Source: Microbacterium sp. UFMG61 | Lineage (GTDB): Bacteria > Actinomycetota > Actinomycetes > Actinomycetales > Microbacteriaceae | DNA: 64,000 nucleotides | NCBI RefSeq assembly: GCF_015354505.1 | Contig: NZ_JACAFP010000001.1 | Span: forward strand, 276,117-340,116 | Reading direction: 5' to 3' | In this document: one piece after another, positions 1 through 7,271 of the stretch | Layout: every line of letters starts with the position of its first letter | How positions within the stretch are numbered: the stretch's first letter is position 1 | Notes under the pieces: generated by a model | Database searches by the model: none | The model's input: only the letters and a program-made list of their open reading frames with translations | Told to the model about the DNA's origin: nothing | Made by a program: the position numbers and the translations under genes

Positions 1-310
1 TGATCGTGCCCTGTCGGAAGGCCGTGCGCACCCCGGGATGACTGCCCTCGACGAACCCGGCGTCCGTGAAGGCGTAATCGACGCTGCCCTGAGTCATCCG
101 CCCCGCTGCAGAGTACTCCGCGATCATCGACCGGCGGATGGCGTCGCGATAGCGGGGATGCTCGTCGCCGTCGGCCTCGCTCAACCGCATCCTTTCAGCG
201 AGAAGAGACGATGCCTGAGCCTCGAGAGCGGCGATCTGCCGACGCTTCTCGACCCAGGCGTCGAGCAGCGCCGTCCGCTCTTCGAGGTCGTCTGGCTCGG
301 TTCGTGTCAT
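1..310 (-). CDS. HNH endonuclease / DUF222 (13E12-type) family protein, N-terminal part
   Basis: The 5' end of a gene that runs off the left edge; about 103 residues are visible. They start MTRTEPDDLEERTALL and include a helical stretch with RRSMIAEYSAAGRMTQGS, which I recognise from the N-terminus of DUF222-HNH proteins common in Microbacterium and mycobacteria (the '13E12 repeat' family). The HNH nuclease motif would lie outside the window and cannot be confirmed. The ATG at 310 sits 7 nt after TAGACT on the minus strand, so the transcript is probably leaderless. A LexA-like box lies just upstream at 322-337. Family assignment rests on the N-terminus only. Confidence 0.7.
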   Translation of the reverse strand, partial: MTRTEPDDLEERTALLDAWVEKRRQIAALEAQASSLLAERMRLSEADGDEHPRYRDAIRRSMIAEYSAAGRMTQGSVDYAFTDAGFVEGSHPGVRTAFRQGTI

Positions 311-321
311 GCATCCGAGTC

Positions 322-337
322 TAGTACATTTGTTCGA
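322..337 (-). promoter_or_regulatory. Candidate SOS (LexA) box
   Basis: TAGTAC-ATTT-GTTCGA matches the actinobacterial LexA consensus TCGAAC-N4-GTTCGA at 10 of 12 positions with the correct 4-base spacer. It overlaps the putative -35/-10 region of the HNH gene. SOS boxes in front of 13E12/HNH-family genes are known from mycobacteria. Binding here is inference. Confidence 0.55.
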
Positions 338-455
338 ATAGCCGAGTGGAACACCGGAATGGGAGAAGCGCCATGGAGAGACCGGACAACGGATCGTTGC
401 CGTCCTGTGAGCAAGAAGCAGACAACTCGCAGGGCGCCGCTGGCAGACTTGACGC

Positions 456-905
456 ATGGTGACGTTGCTGCTGGACCAGACGCAACTCGAGGTCGTGCTC
501 TCGCCGATCGAGCGAGCCGCGAGCTTCCACCGGGACAATCTTCGCATCGCGCGCGACACCATCACCAAGGTGCAGCTCATCGAGGACGCGTGGACGTGGC
601 TGCGCGGGGTGCCCAATCCCGGGACCCACATCCCGGGCGTCCTCGCATCGGGCACCTGGAAGGCGGCCGGCAGTGTGGACTTCGTGCTGATCCGCCGACG
701 TCGCCCGAGCGTCGTGATCGACCTCGACGGCGATGAGCAGTATCGTCGCCTGATCCTGACCACGCGTCACGGGCTCGCCCTGACGCAGGCGCTGCGTCTC
801 GACGTCTCGCACGAGCCCGCGGACGTCGAGGAGATCGTCGCCACCGCACCCACGTCGACGTCGAAGGGGCGCCGGCGACCCGTCATCCGGCCGAGACCGG
901 CCTGA
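456..905 (+). CDS. Hypothetical protein, possible PH-like fold
   Basis: 149 residues, no signal peptide or membrane segment. The N-terminal part has basic residues and a hydrophobic core (TLLLDQTQLEVVLSP). The middle alternates beta-like stretches (SVDFVLIRR, PSVVIDLDG, YRRLILTTRH), and the tail is Lys/Arg/Pro-rich. This resembles small actinobacterial proteins with a PH-like beta-barrel, but I do not recognise a specific family. CAGACT lies 6 nt before the ATG, so a leaderless start is possible; no Shine-Dalgarno is visible. It converges with the ABC ATPase gene across a shared terminator. Confidence 0.6.
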   Translation: MVTLLLDQTQLEVVLSPIERAASFHRDNLRIARDTITKVQLIEDAWTWLRGVPNPGTHIPGVLASGTWKAAGSVDFVLIRRRRPSVVIDLDGDEQYRRLILTTRHGLALTQALRLDVSHEPADVEEIVATAPTSTSKGRRRPVIRPRPA

Positions 906-931
906 GCCCGGCTCCGGTACCCCGGTACGGA

Positions 932-966
932 AACGCCCTCCGTCGCCTGTCGGCGCGGAGGGCGTT
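932..966. terminator. Bidirectional hairpin terminator
   Basis: An 11-bp perfect stem (AACGCCCTCCG with CGGAGGGCGTT) and a 13-nt loop lie between two convergent genes. There is no T-run, as is usual in high-GC actinobacteria. Confidence 0.7.
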
Positions 967-988
967 CGCGGGGGAACCGGGTGCGGGT

Positions 989-1039
989 CTAGTTCTCGCG
1001 GTGCTCGTGCTGGTGCTCGCCGTCGTGGTGCTGACCGTG
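989..1039 (-). other. In-frame His-rich continuation beyond the ABC ATPase stop
   Basis: Directly after the amber codon the same frame reads HGQHHDGEHQHEHREN and then TAG. The composition continues the GEH at the annotated C-terminus, so the TAG probably replaced a CAG (Gln) codon. Either the gene lost its metal-binding-like tail recently, or there is a sequencing error or rare readthrough. Confidence 0.5.
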
Positions 1040-2611
1040 CTAATGCTCGCCCTCGGGAGTCTCGACCGGTTCCTCCGCCTCGGGGGCTGCATCGGTCTCG
1101 CCCTCGCCGAACGGATACTGCTTCGGCTCGTCCTCGTAGTAGGCGCGCGCGGCGGCGGCCAGCATCGAGCTGACGGCAGCGGATCGAGGGTCGTCAGCGT
1201 CGGACTCGCCAGCATCATGCGTGTCAGCGTCGTGCGTGTCGCTGTCGTTCGCGTCGGACTCGTACTCGCCGGTGCCGGGCTCTTCCTCGTCGGACGCGGA
1301 GTCGTCTGCACCCGGGGCGGTGGACACGTCGACGCCCTCGTGCTCGTCGGTGCCCGGCTCGGCGGAGTCGGAGGACCGCTCGGTCACAGCGGTTTCGGTC
1401 GCGGTGCCGAACAGGATGTCATCGAACGACGGCTGAGGTGTCGATGCGTCGGCGTCGGAGGCGAGGGCTTCTTCTGCATCGGCTTCTTCTGCGTCAGCTT
1501 CTTCTGCATCGGCTTCTTCTGCGTCGCGTTCCGATGCGGCTGCCACTCCGTCGGTCTCGGAGTCGACAGTGTCGCCGCCCGCAGGCTCCACACCCTCGCC
1601 CTCGGATTCCGCATCCTCGCCGCCACCGACAGCATCCGTGCTCTCGGCTTCGGCTGCGTCCTCGATCACGACGGGCGGGACGACCACCGGTGCGGTGGCG
1701 AGTGCGCGCGGCGCGTGCTTTCCGCCGCGGACGAGCTCGATGAAGATGTCCTCGAGCGTGGGGCCGCGCTGCACGAGCGTGGTCAGGGCGATGCCCGCGT
1801 CGGCGGCGATCGCGCCGACGGTGCCGGCGTCGCCGCCACGCACGGTCAGACCGGATCGCAGCACCTCGACCTCGAAGCCTGCGGCGGAGAGCGCAGCGGT
1901 GAGGGCGACACGATCGGCGGCATCGACCACGACGGCGCCGGACGACGGATCCGCCAGCGTCTCGATGCCGCTGGACAGCATCAGCTGACCGCGGGAGAGC
2001 ACGAGCACGTTGTCGGCGACCTGCTCGATCTCGCTCAGCACGTGCGAGGAGACGAGAACCGTGCGGCCTTCGTCGGCGAGCCGACGCATCAGGAGGCGCA
2101 TCCAGCGGATGCCCTCGGGGTCGAGGCCGTTCGCCGGCTCATCGAAGACGAGGGCGCCCGGGTCGCCGAGAAGCGCATGGGCGACGCTGAGTCGCTGTCG
2201 CATGCCGAGCGAGAAGCTGCCGATGCGTCCGTCGGCCTCGTTCTCGAGGCCGACGAGAGAGAGCACCTCATCGACGCGGGACAGCGGGATGCCGTTGGCT
2301 TTGGCCGAGATCGTCAGCTGTCGTGCCGCCGAGCGACGAGGGCGGTACACGGTCTCTTCGAGTACGGCGCCGATCGTGCGCAGGGGGTGCCGCAGCTCCG
2401 AGTAGGCCGCTCCGCCGATGGTCGCCGTGCCGGTCGTCGCACGCACCTGGCCGAGCAGGATGCGCAGGCTCGTGGTCTTGCCGGCGCCGTTGGGACCGAG
2501 GAACGCGGTGACCGCTCCGGGTTCGATACGCGCAGAGAAGTCGGAGACCGCCGTCACCTCATTGAAGCGTTTCGTCACGCGCGTGAACTCGAGCACCTGT
2601 CCGTCGGGCAT
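1040..2611 (-). CDS. ABC transporter ATP-binding protein with long acidic C-terminal extension
   Basis: 523 residues. The first ~300 form an ABC-2 type ATPase (drug/bacitracin exporter class): Walker A GPNGAGKT near residue 40, signature SLGMRQR near 135, Walker B ALVFDEP near 155 and an SSHVLSE switch. The rest is unusual: an Asp/Glu/Ala/Ser-rich, probably disordered tail with four DAEEA units and many DTHDA/DSD motifs. A good ribosome site (AAGGAGAGG) precedes the ATG. No permease lies next to it, so its membrane partner must be elsewhere. The reading frame stops at TAG (1040-1042), but the same frame continues for 16 His-rich codons to a second TAG at 989, so the tail may be shortened by one base change. 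Confidence 0.85.
   Translation of the reverse strand: MPDGQVLEFTRVTKRFNEVTAVSDFSARIEPGAVTAFLGPNGAGKTTSLRILLGQVRATTGTATIGGAAYSELRHPLRTIGAVLEETVYRPRRSAARQLTISAKANGIPLSRVDEVLSLVGLENEADGRIGSFSLGMRQRLSVAHALLGDPGALVFDEPANGLDPEGIRWMRLLMRRLADEGRTVLVSSHVLSEIEQVADNVLVLSRGQLMLSSGIETLADPSSGAVVVDAADRVALTAALSAAGFEVEVLRSGLTVRGGDAGTVGAIAADAGIALTTLVQRGPTLEDIFIELVRGGKHAPRALATAPVVVPPVVIEDAAEAESTDAVGGGEDAESEGEGVEPAGGDTVDSETDGVAAASERDAEEADAEEADAEEADAEEALASDADASTPQPSFDDILFGTATETAVTERSSDSAEPGTDEHEGVDVSTAPGADDSASDEEEPGTGEYESDANDSDTHDADTHDAGESDADDPRSAAVSSMLAAAARAYYEDEPKQYPFGEGETDAAPEAEEPVETPEGEH
1467..1526 (-). repeat. Four tandem 15-bp units inside the ABC ATPase tail
   Basis: Four near-identical 15-bp units (GCTTCTTCTGCRTCR on the plus strand) encode DAEEA four times. 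This is a slippage-prone coding repeat. Confidence 0.85.
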
Positions 2612-2735
2612 CCGCGACCTCTCCTTGAAAAATGGGCAGTTCCGTCTATCCTGCCGGAAAAGCCCTCGGATCGCGCATTTACCTCACTATTCGGGTCGTC
2701 TGCAAGAGCGGAATCGAGCGGGTAGCCTGGCACGC

Positions 2736-3797
2736 GTGACCGACTCCACCGCCTCGCCCCGCGTCCTCGTCCGCACCGAAGGGGCGCTCGGCCGGCTCAC
2801 GCTGAACCGCCCCGAGGCGATCAACGCGCTCGACATCGACATGATCCGTATGCTCACCGAGGCGCTCGATCGGTGGCGATCCGACAGCGACGTGCAGATC
2901 GTGCTGATCGACGGCGAGGGCGAGCGCGGAATGTGCGCCGGCGGCGATGTGCGTGCCCTGCATGCGCAGATCACGGCGGGGCAGGCCGACGAGACCGCGG
3001 AGTTCTTCCGGGCGGAGTACGCGCTCAACGCGACGATCGCGGAGTACCCCAAGCCGATCGTCTCGATCGCCGACGGCATCACGATGGGCGGAGGCGTCGG
3101 GCTCTCGGGGCACGCCGCCATCCGCATCGTCACCGAGCGCTCGAAGCTCGCGATGCCCGAGACGCGCATCGGCTTCACGCCGGATGTCGGGGGTACCTGG
3201 CTGCTCGGCCGTGCGCCGGGGCGGTTCGGGGAGTACTTCGGGCTCACGGGCGGCACGATGGACGGCGCCGATGCCGTTCTGCTCGGCTTCGCGGATCATG
3301 TGGTGCCGTCGGATCGCCTCGAGGCGCTGCGAGAGGCGCTCGCGTATCGGGCGGACCCGACCGGACCTGCCGAGATCGTCCTGCTCTTCGACGAGACTCC
3401 GGAGCCCTCCGCCCTCCCCGCATCACGGGAGTGGGTCGACGCGGCATTCTCGGCGGACACGGTGGTCGAGATCGTCGAGCGACTGCGGGAGCGGAGCGAA
3501 CCGGATGCCGTCGCCACTGCCGACCTGCTCGGGAGCCTCGGTCCGACCGGCCTGGCGGTGACTCTCGACGCCGTGCGTGAGGCCCGTCGAATGCCTGGGC
3601 TTCGCGCCGCGCTCGAGGGGGAGTATCGCCGCGTGATGTGGTTCGTGACGCAGCATCCCGACCTCGTCGAGGGCATCCGCGCGCAGCTCGTCGACAAGGA
3701 TCGGAACCCGAAGTGGGATCCGCCGACACTCGCCGACCTCGCGTCGGACGCGGGCGCGGCGGCGCGCGGCTTCGTGCCGCCGCATCCGCTCTTCTGA
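2736..3797 (+). CDS. 3-hydroxyisobutyryl-CoA hydrolase (enoyl-CoA hydratase/isomerase superfamily)
   Basis: 353 residues. The crotonase fold shows the oxyanion motif MCAGGDVRAL near 75-85, GITMGGGVGLSGH near 120, and PETRIGFTPDVGG near 150, which is diagnostic of the HIBYL-CoA hydrolase branch rather than plain enoyl-CoA hydratases. The C-terminal half and the WFVTQHPDLVEGIRAQLVDKDRNPKW segment are also typical of that branch. It would act in valine degradation, releasing 3-hydroxyisobutyrate. The GTG start lies 7 nt after TAGCCT, indicating a leaderless transcript; longer upstream reading has no coding character. Confidence 0.85.
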   Translation: MTDSTASPRVLVRTEGALGRLTLNRPEAINALDIDMIRMLTEALDRWRSDSDVQIVLIDGEGERGMCAGGDVRALHAQITAGQADETAEFFRAEYALNATIAEYPKPIVSIADGITMGGGVGLSGHAAIRIVTERSKLAMPETRIGFTPDVGGTWLLGRAPGRFGEYFGLTGGTMDGADAVLLGFADHVVPSDRLEALREALAYRADPTGPAEIVLLFDETPEPSALPASREWVDAAFSADTVVEIVERLRERSEPDAVATADLLGSLGPTGLAVTLDAVREARRMPGLRAALEGEYRRVMWFVTQHPDLVEGIRAQLVDKDRNPKWDPPTLADLASDAGAAARGFVPPHPLF

Positions 3798-3811
3798 GGA
3801 GGCCTGACGCG

Positions 3812-4228
3812 TCAGGTCCTCTCGGTCTCGGACGACCCGCTCGACGACCGGGCGACGAGGCGCAGGACGTCGATCACGTCGTCGATCGCGCTGCCGGAGC
3901 TCTCGGCGGCGGTCACGAGCTCCCTGATCTGACGGATGACGGCGTGCGGCACGACGCCCGCCGACTCGGAGACTCGTGTTCCCGCCGCCGTGCGGGTCAC
4001 GACCAGACCGTCGCGCTCCAGCAGCCGATACGCGCGGGCGGCCGTGCCGGCGGCGACGCCGAGGTCCGACGCGGTCTGCCGCACAGTCGGAAGCCGTTCG
4101 CCCGCCCCGAGCTGACCGGACATGATGAGCCCACGGAACTGCCGGTAGATCTCGATCGCCGGACTCGACTCCTCGGCGGGGTTCTGTGCGGCGTCCGGCA
4201 GTGAGATCCGACCGGAGGATGCGGTCAT
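3812..4228 (-). CDS. GntR-family regulator, YtrA subfamily
   Basis: 138 residues: a winged helix (AIEIYRQFRGLIMSGQLGAGERLPTVRQTASDLGVAAGTAARAYR, split here as one GntR HTH of about residues 25-95) followed by a short helical tail. The small size and lack of an effector domain fit the YtrA group, which usually controls adjacent ABC transporter or membrane-protein genes. GGAGAG precedes the ATG. It lies downstream of the membrane-protein gene (4395-5270) on the same strand, and the two are probably co-transcribed. Confidence 0.85.
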   Translation of the reverse strand: MTASSGRISLPDAAQNPAEESSPAIEIYRQFRGLIMSGQLGAGERLPTVRQTASDLGVAAGTAARAYRLLERDGLVVTRTAAGTRVSESAGVVPHAVIRQIRELVTAAESSGSAIDDVIDVLRLVARSSSGSSETERT

Positions 4229-4247
4229 CGTCCGCTCTCCACAAGCG

Positions 4248-4394
4248 TCAGGATCGCGTCGCCGGCATCCGGCCGGTCAGACGGAGCGGGGCGCCGGAGC
4301 GGTCGCCGGATGCCGGTCGCGAAGAAAGCAGAAGGAAGGCGCAGACCTCGATCACGGGGGCGGTCCAGCCGGCGGCCGTGGCGAACTCGGCGTA
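4248..4394 (-). pseudogene. In-frame C-terminal remainder after the premature TGA
   Basis: After EVAW-stop the frame reads YAEFATAAGWTAPVIEVC, then FLLLSSRPASG and onward to TGA at 4248-4250, 19 bp before the GntR start. The first 19 codons after the stop all end in G or C, as expected for retained coding sequence. TGG-to-TGA is the simplest change. Confidence 0.5.
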
Positions 4395-5270
4395 TCACCA
4401 CGCGACCTCGTAGGTGCCGCCTCCCTCGATGGTCAGCCCGGTCGTCGTGCCCGACTCGGCGATGAAGCGCCACGCGGCGGCGAGCGACAGCAACGTCGCC
4501 CCCGTCGCGATGCGCAGGATGCCGGACGCCACCGTCGACCGGAGAGTCCGCTCGATCCGAAGGGTCTCGGGGGCGATGAACGGGCGCGCGGCATTGCCGT
4601 GCATCGTCGTGACACTCACGGCGATCAGGGCGGCGAGGCTGAGCAGGACGGGCACCCCGTAGGCCCAGCCGAAGAACCAGGGGCGCAGGGGATCGACGGA
4701 TGCGTTCTGGATGGGCACCTCGAGCCAGACGTAGCGGCCCTTCGGGTCGGGCGAGGAGGCGAGTCCGGCCGCGATGGTCGTCAGCGTGAGTGCGAGCGCG
4801 GCGAGCCCTGCGCCGGAGAGGTCCGCCCTGGCACCGAAGGTCGCCCACGTGCGCCGGCCGGCCAGGGGTACCGGTCGCCGTGGCGTGGACGAACCCCGCA
4901 GTGCGATCAGCGCCGGGAGCGCGAGAAGCGCGACCGCACCCGTGAGGATCGGTGTGGCGTACCGCCACCACGAGACCGTGTCGCCGTCGGGCGGCATCAG
5001 AGTGGCCGTGAGATTCTCCACGACGAGGCTGACGACGACCGCGATCGCGCCGATGCGCACGGCCACCCGCTCCGGTCGGTAGCGCGCACGCAACGGCTCG
5101 TCGAGAGCCGCCGACGCCGAATCGCCGGTGCCGCTGACGCGGTGCCGGGAGAACGTCCGCCAGGCGATCGCGAAGATCGCGGCGATCGCCAGCGAGAACA
5201 GCGGCTGCGAGAGCAGCGCCTGAAGGATCTCCGACGGCTCGGCGGTGAGCAACGCGATCAGTCTGTCCAT
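4395..5270 (-). CDS. Multi-pass membrane protein, apparently truncated by TGA
   Basis: 291 residues from the ATG at 5270 (MDRLIALL), with about six hydrophobic segments (e.g. PLFSLAIAAIFAIAW, IGAIAVVVSLVVENL, ILTGAVALLALPALIAL, AGLAALALTLTTIAAGLA, YGVPVLLSLAALIAVSVT, ILRIATGATLLSLAAAW). No enzyme motif is recognised. A start at 5354 is possible but lacks a ribosome site. The frame ends at TGA (4395-4397), yet it continues with strong G/C third-position bias and another hydrophobic segment to a TGA at 4248. It probably forms an operon with the downstream GntR gene; YtrA-type regulators typically sit with such membrane proteins. Confidence 0.65.
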   Translation of the reverse strand: MDRLIALLTAEPSEILQALLSQPLFSLAIAAIFAIAWRTFSRHRVSGTGDSASAALDEPLRARYRPERVAVRIGAIAVVVSLVVENLTATLMPPDGDTVSWWRYATPILTGAVALLALPALIALRGSSTPRRPVPLAGRRTWATFGARADLSGAGLAALALTLTTIAAGLASSPDPKGRYVWLEVPIQNASVDPLRPWFFGWAYGVPVLLSLAALIAVSVTTMHGNAARPFIAPETLRIERTLRSTVASGILRIATGATLLSLAAAWRFIAESGTTTGLTIEGGGTYEVAW

Positions 5271-5543
5271 GGTCTTCGTCCCCCGTGTGTGAGTTTGTAC
5301 CCACTGTCTATCACAAGTTGTACTGTTCCGGTGATACAAAGAGTGGACATCCACCTCGACCCGCGCCTCGACCGGATCGGAAAAACCCGATCACGCCGCG
5401 TAATGATCCGCTGTGAGCGAAGCTCCCCCCAGAGGGGGATCCGAAAGTCGGTGGTTCGTGGCACTCTTGCTTGTGCGCGAACATCGGCCCGCCGCGCGCC
5501 GGCCGAGCGATCCGCCATTCCAACCTTCCTAGAAAGTGCGCCT
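5271..5543. other. Divergent intergenic region (273 bp)
   Basis: Sits between the membrane-protein gene (minus) and the ABC exporter (plus). GTACAA-type direct repeats near 5290-5330 could be an operator for the nearby YtrA-type regulator. Two hairpins lie on the exporter side: GATCGG-aaaaac-CCGATC (5375-5392) and TCCCCC-caga-GGGGGA (5424-5439). They may shape the exporter mRNA leader. I could not match a known riboswitch class. Confidence 0.4.
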
Positions 5544-7271
5544 GTGCTGGGAAAAATTCTCGTCCGCTATCTGTCCCGCTATAAGTGGCTGCTGCTGATC
5601 GTGCTGATCTTCCAGTTCGCCAGCGCTCTCGCGACCCTGTATCTGCCCCGCCTGAATGAAGACATCATCAACAAGGGCGTCGCGATGTCCGACACCGGGT
5701 ACATCTGGCGTACCGGTCTCTTCATGCTCGCCGTGTCGCTCGGTCAGATCATCGCCTCGATCATCGCCACCTATTTCGCGGCCCGTGCCGCGATGGGGGC
5801 GGGGCGCGACATCCGCTCCGACGTCTTCGGCAAGGTGAGCGGATTCTCCGAGCGAGAGGTGTCGCAGTTCGGCGCCGGATCGCTCATCACCCGCAACACG
5901 AACGACGTGCAGCAGGTGCAGATGCTGGCGATGATGGGCGCGACCATGCTCGTGACCGCCCCGCTGCTCGCGATCGGCGGCATCATCTTCGCCATCCAGA
6001 CGAACGTGGGCCTCAGCTGGCTCATCGCGGCGTCCGTGCCGCTGCTGCTCATCGTGGCCGGTCTCGTGGTGAGCCGCATGGTTCCGCTGTTCCGCAGCTA
6101 CCAGGGCAAGCTCGACGCCGTGAACCGCGTCATGCGCGAGCAGCTCACGGGTGTGCGCGTCGTGCGTGCGTTCGTGCGCGAACGCGTCGAAGAAGAGAGG
6201 TTCCGCGAGGCGAACACCGACATCATGGACGTCGGTCGCAAGGTCGGCTCGCTCTTCGTGCTGCTCTTCCCGCTGTTCATGCTCATCCTGAACGTCACCG
6301 TGGTCGCCGTCATCTGGTTCGGCGGTATCGAGGTGAACGCGGGGACAGCGCAGGTGGGCACGATCTTCGCCTTCATGCAGTACATCGGCCAGATCATGGG
6401 CGGCGTCATCATGGCGAGCTTCATGGCCATCATGATCCCCCGCGCCGCCGTCTCGGCCGAGCGCATCGGCGAGGTGCTCGACACGCAGTCGAGCATGACC
6501 CGGCCCGACCACGGTGTGACCGAGTTCACAGCACCGGGAGCCGTGGCGTTCGACGACGTCGAGTTCACCTATCCGGGGGCGGACTCTCCGGTGCTCTCGG
6601 GCATCAGCTTCGGCGCTCAGCCGGGTGAGACCGTAGCCATCGTGGGATCGACCGGTGCGGGCAAGACGACCCTCGTCTCGCTCATCCCTCGACTCTTCGA
6701 CGTGTCGGGCGGCGCCGTCTTCGTGGGCGGCACCGACGTGCGCGAGGCGGACGTCGAGTCCCTCTGGGCGTCGATCGGCCTTGTCCCGCAGCGTCCGTTC
6801 CTCTTCACCGGCACGGTCGCCTCGAACCTCCGATACGGGCGAGAGGATGCGACCGACGACGAGCTCTGGCACGCGCTCGAGATCGCCCAGGGGCGCGATT
6901 TCGTCGAGGAGATGCCCGACGGGCTCGAGTCGCGCATCGCGCAGGGCGGCACGAACGTCTCGGGTGGTCAGCGTCAGCGCCTCGCGATCGCGCGAGCGAT
7001 CGTGCGCCAGCCGCAGATCCTCGTCTTCGACGACTCGTTCTCAGCGCTCGACCTCACCACGGACGCCCGTCTGCGACAGGCGCTGTGGCGCGAGCTGCCG
7101 CACGTCACCAAGATCGTGGTCGCACAGCGCATCTCGACCATCACGGATGCCGATCGCATCGTCGTCCTCGACGGGGGAACCATGGTCGGCGTCGGCACGC
7201 ACGAAGAACTGCTGACGACGAGCGACACCTATCGAGAGATCGTCGAGTCGCAGCTGGGGGTGGACGCATGA
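5544..7271 (+). CDS. Heterodimeric ABC exporter, subunit with degenerate ATP site
   Basis: 575 residues. The transmembrane domain fills about 1-310 (six helices, starting VLGKILVRYLSRYKWLLLIVL) and is followed by a nucleotide-binding domain with Walker A GSTGAGKTT near 370, signature VSGGQRQR near 475 and Walker B ILVFDDSFSALD near 495. The residue after the Walker B Asp is Asp, not the catalytic Glu. That is the hallmark of the degenerate half in TM287/288-, BmrCD- or LmrCD-type exporters. The GTG at 5544 follows AGAAAG; in-frame sequence further upstream lacks coding character. It overlaps the next gene by ATGA. Likely exports drugs or lipids; substrate unknown. Confidence 0.9.
   Translation: MLGKILVRYLSRYKWLLLIVLIFQFASALATLYLPRLNEDIINKGVAMSDTGYIWRTGLFMLAVSLGQIIASIIATYFAARAAMGAGRDIRSDVFGKVSGFSEREVSQFGAGSLITRNTNDVQQVQMLAMMGATMLVTAPLLAIGGIIFAIQTNVGLSWLIAASVPLLLIVAGLVVSRMVPLFRSYQGKLDAVNRVMREQLTGVRVVRAFVRERVEEERFREANTDIMDVGRKVGSLFVLLFPLFMLILNVTVVAVIWFGGIEVNAGTAQVGTIFAFMQYIGQIMGGVIMASFMAIMIPRAAVSAERIGEVLDTQSSMTRPDHGVTEFTAPGAVAFDDVEFTYPGADSPVLSGISFGAQPGETVAIVGSTGAGKTTLVSLIPRLFDVSGGAVFVGGTDVREADVESLWASIGLVPQRPFLFTGTVASNLRYGREDATDDELWHALEIAQGRDFVEEMPDGLESRIAQGGTNVSGGQRQRLAIARAIVRQPQILVFDDSFSALDLTTDARLRQALWRELPHVTKIVVAQRISTITDADRIVVLDGGTMVGVGTHEELLTTSDTYREIVESQLGVDA

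Noticed and set aside
1001..2725. 574-codon open frame on the plus strand
   Set aside because: Antisense to the ABC ATPase, which has clear Walker and signature motifs; high GC opens long shadow frames.
4599..5543. N-terminal extension of the exporter frame
   Set aside because: Arg/Gly/Asp-rich shadow of the membrane-protein gene on the other strand; the exporter TM domain begins at 5544.
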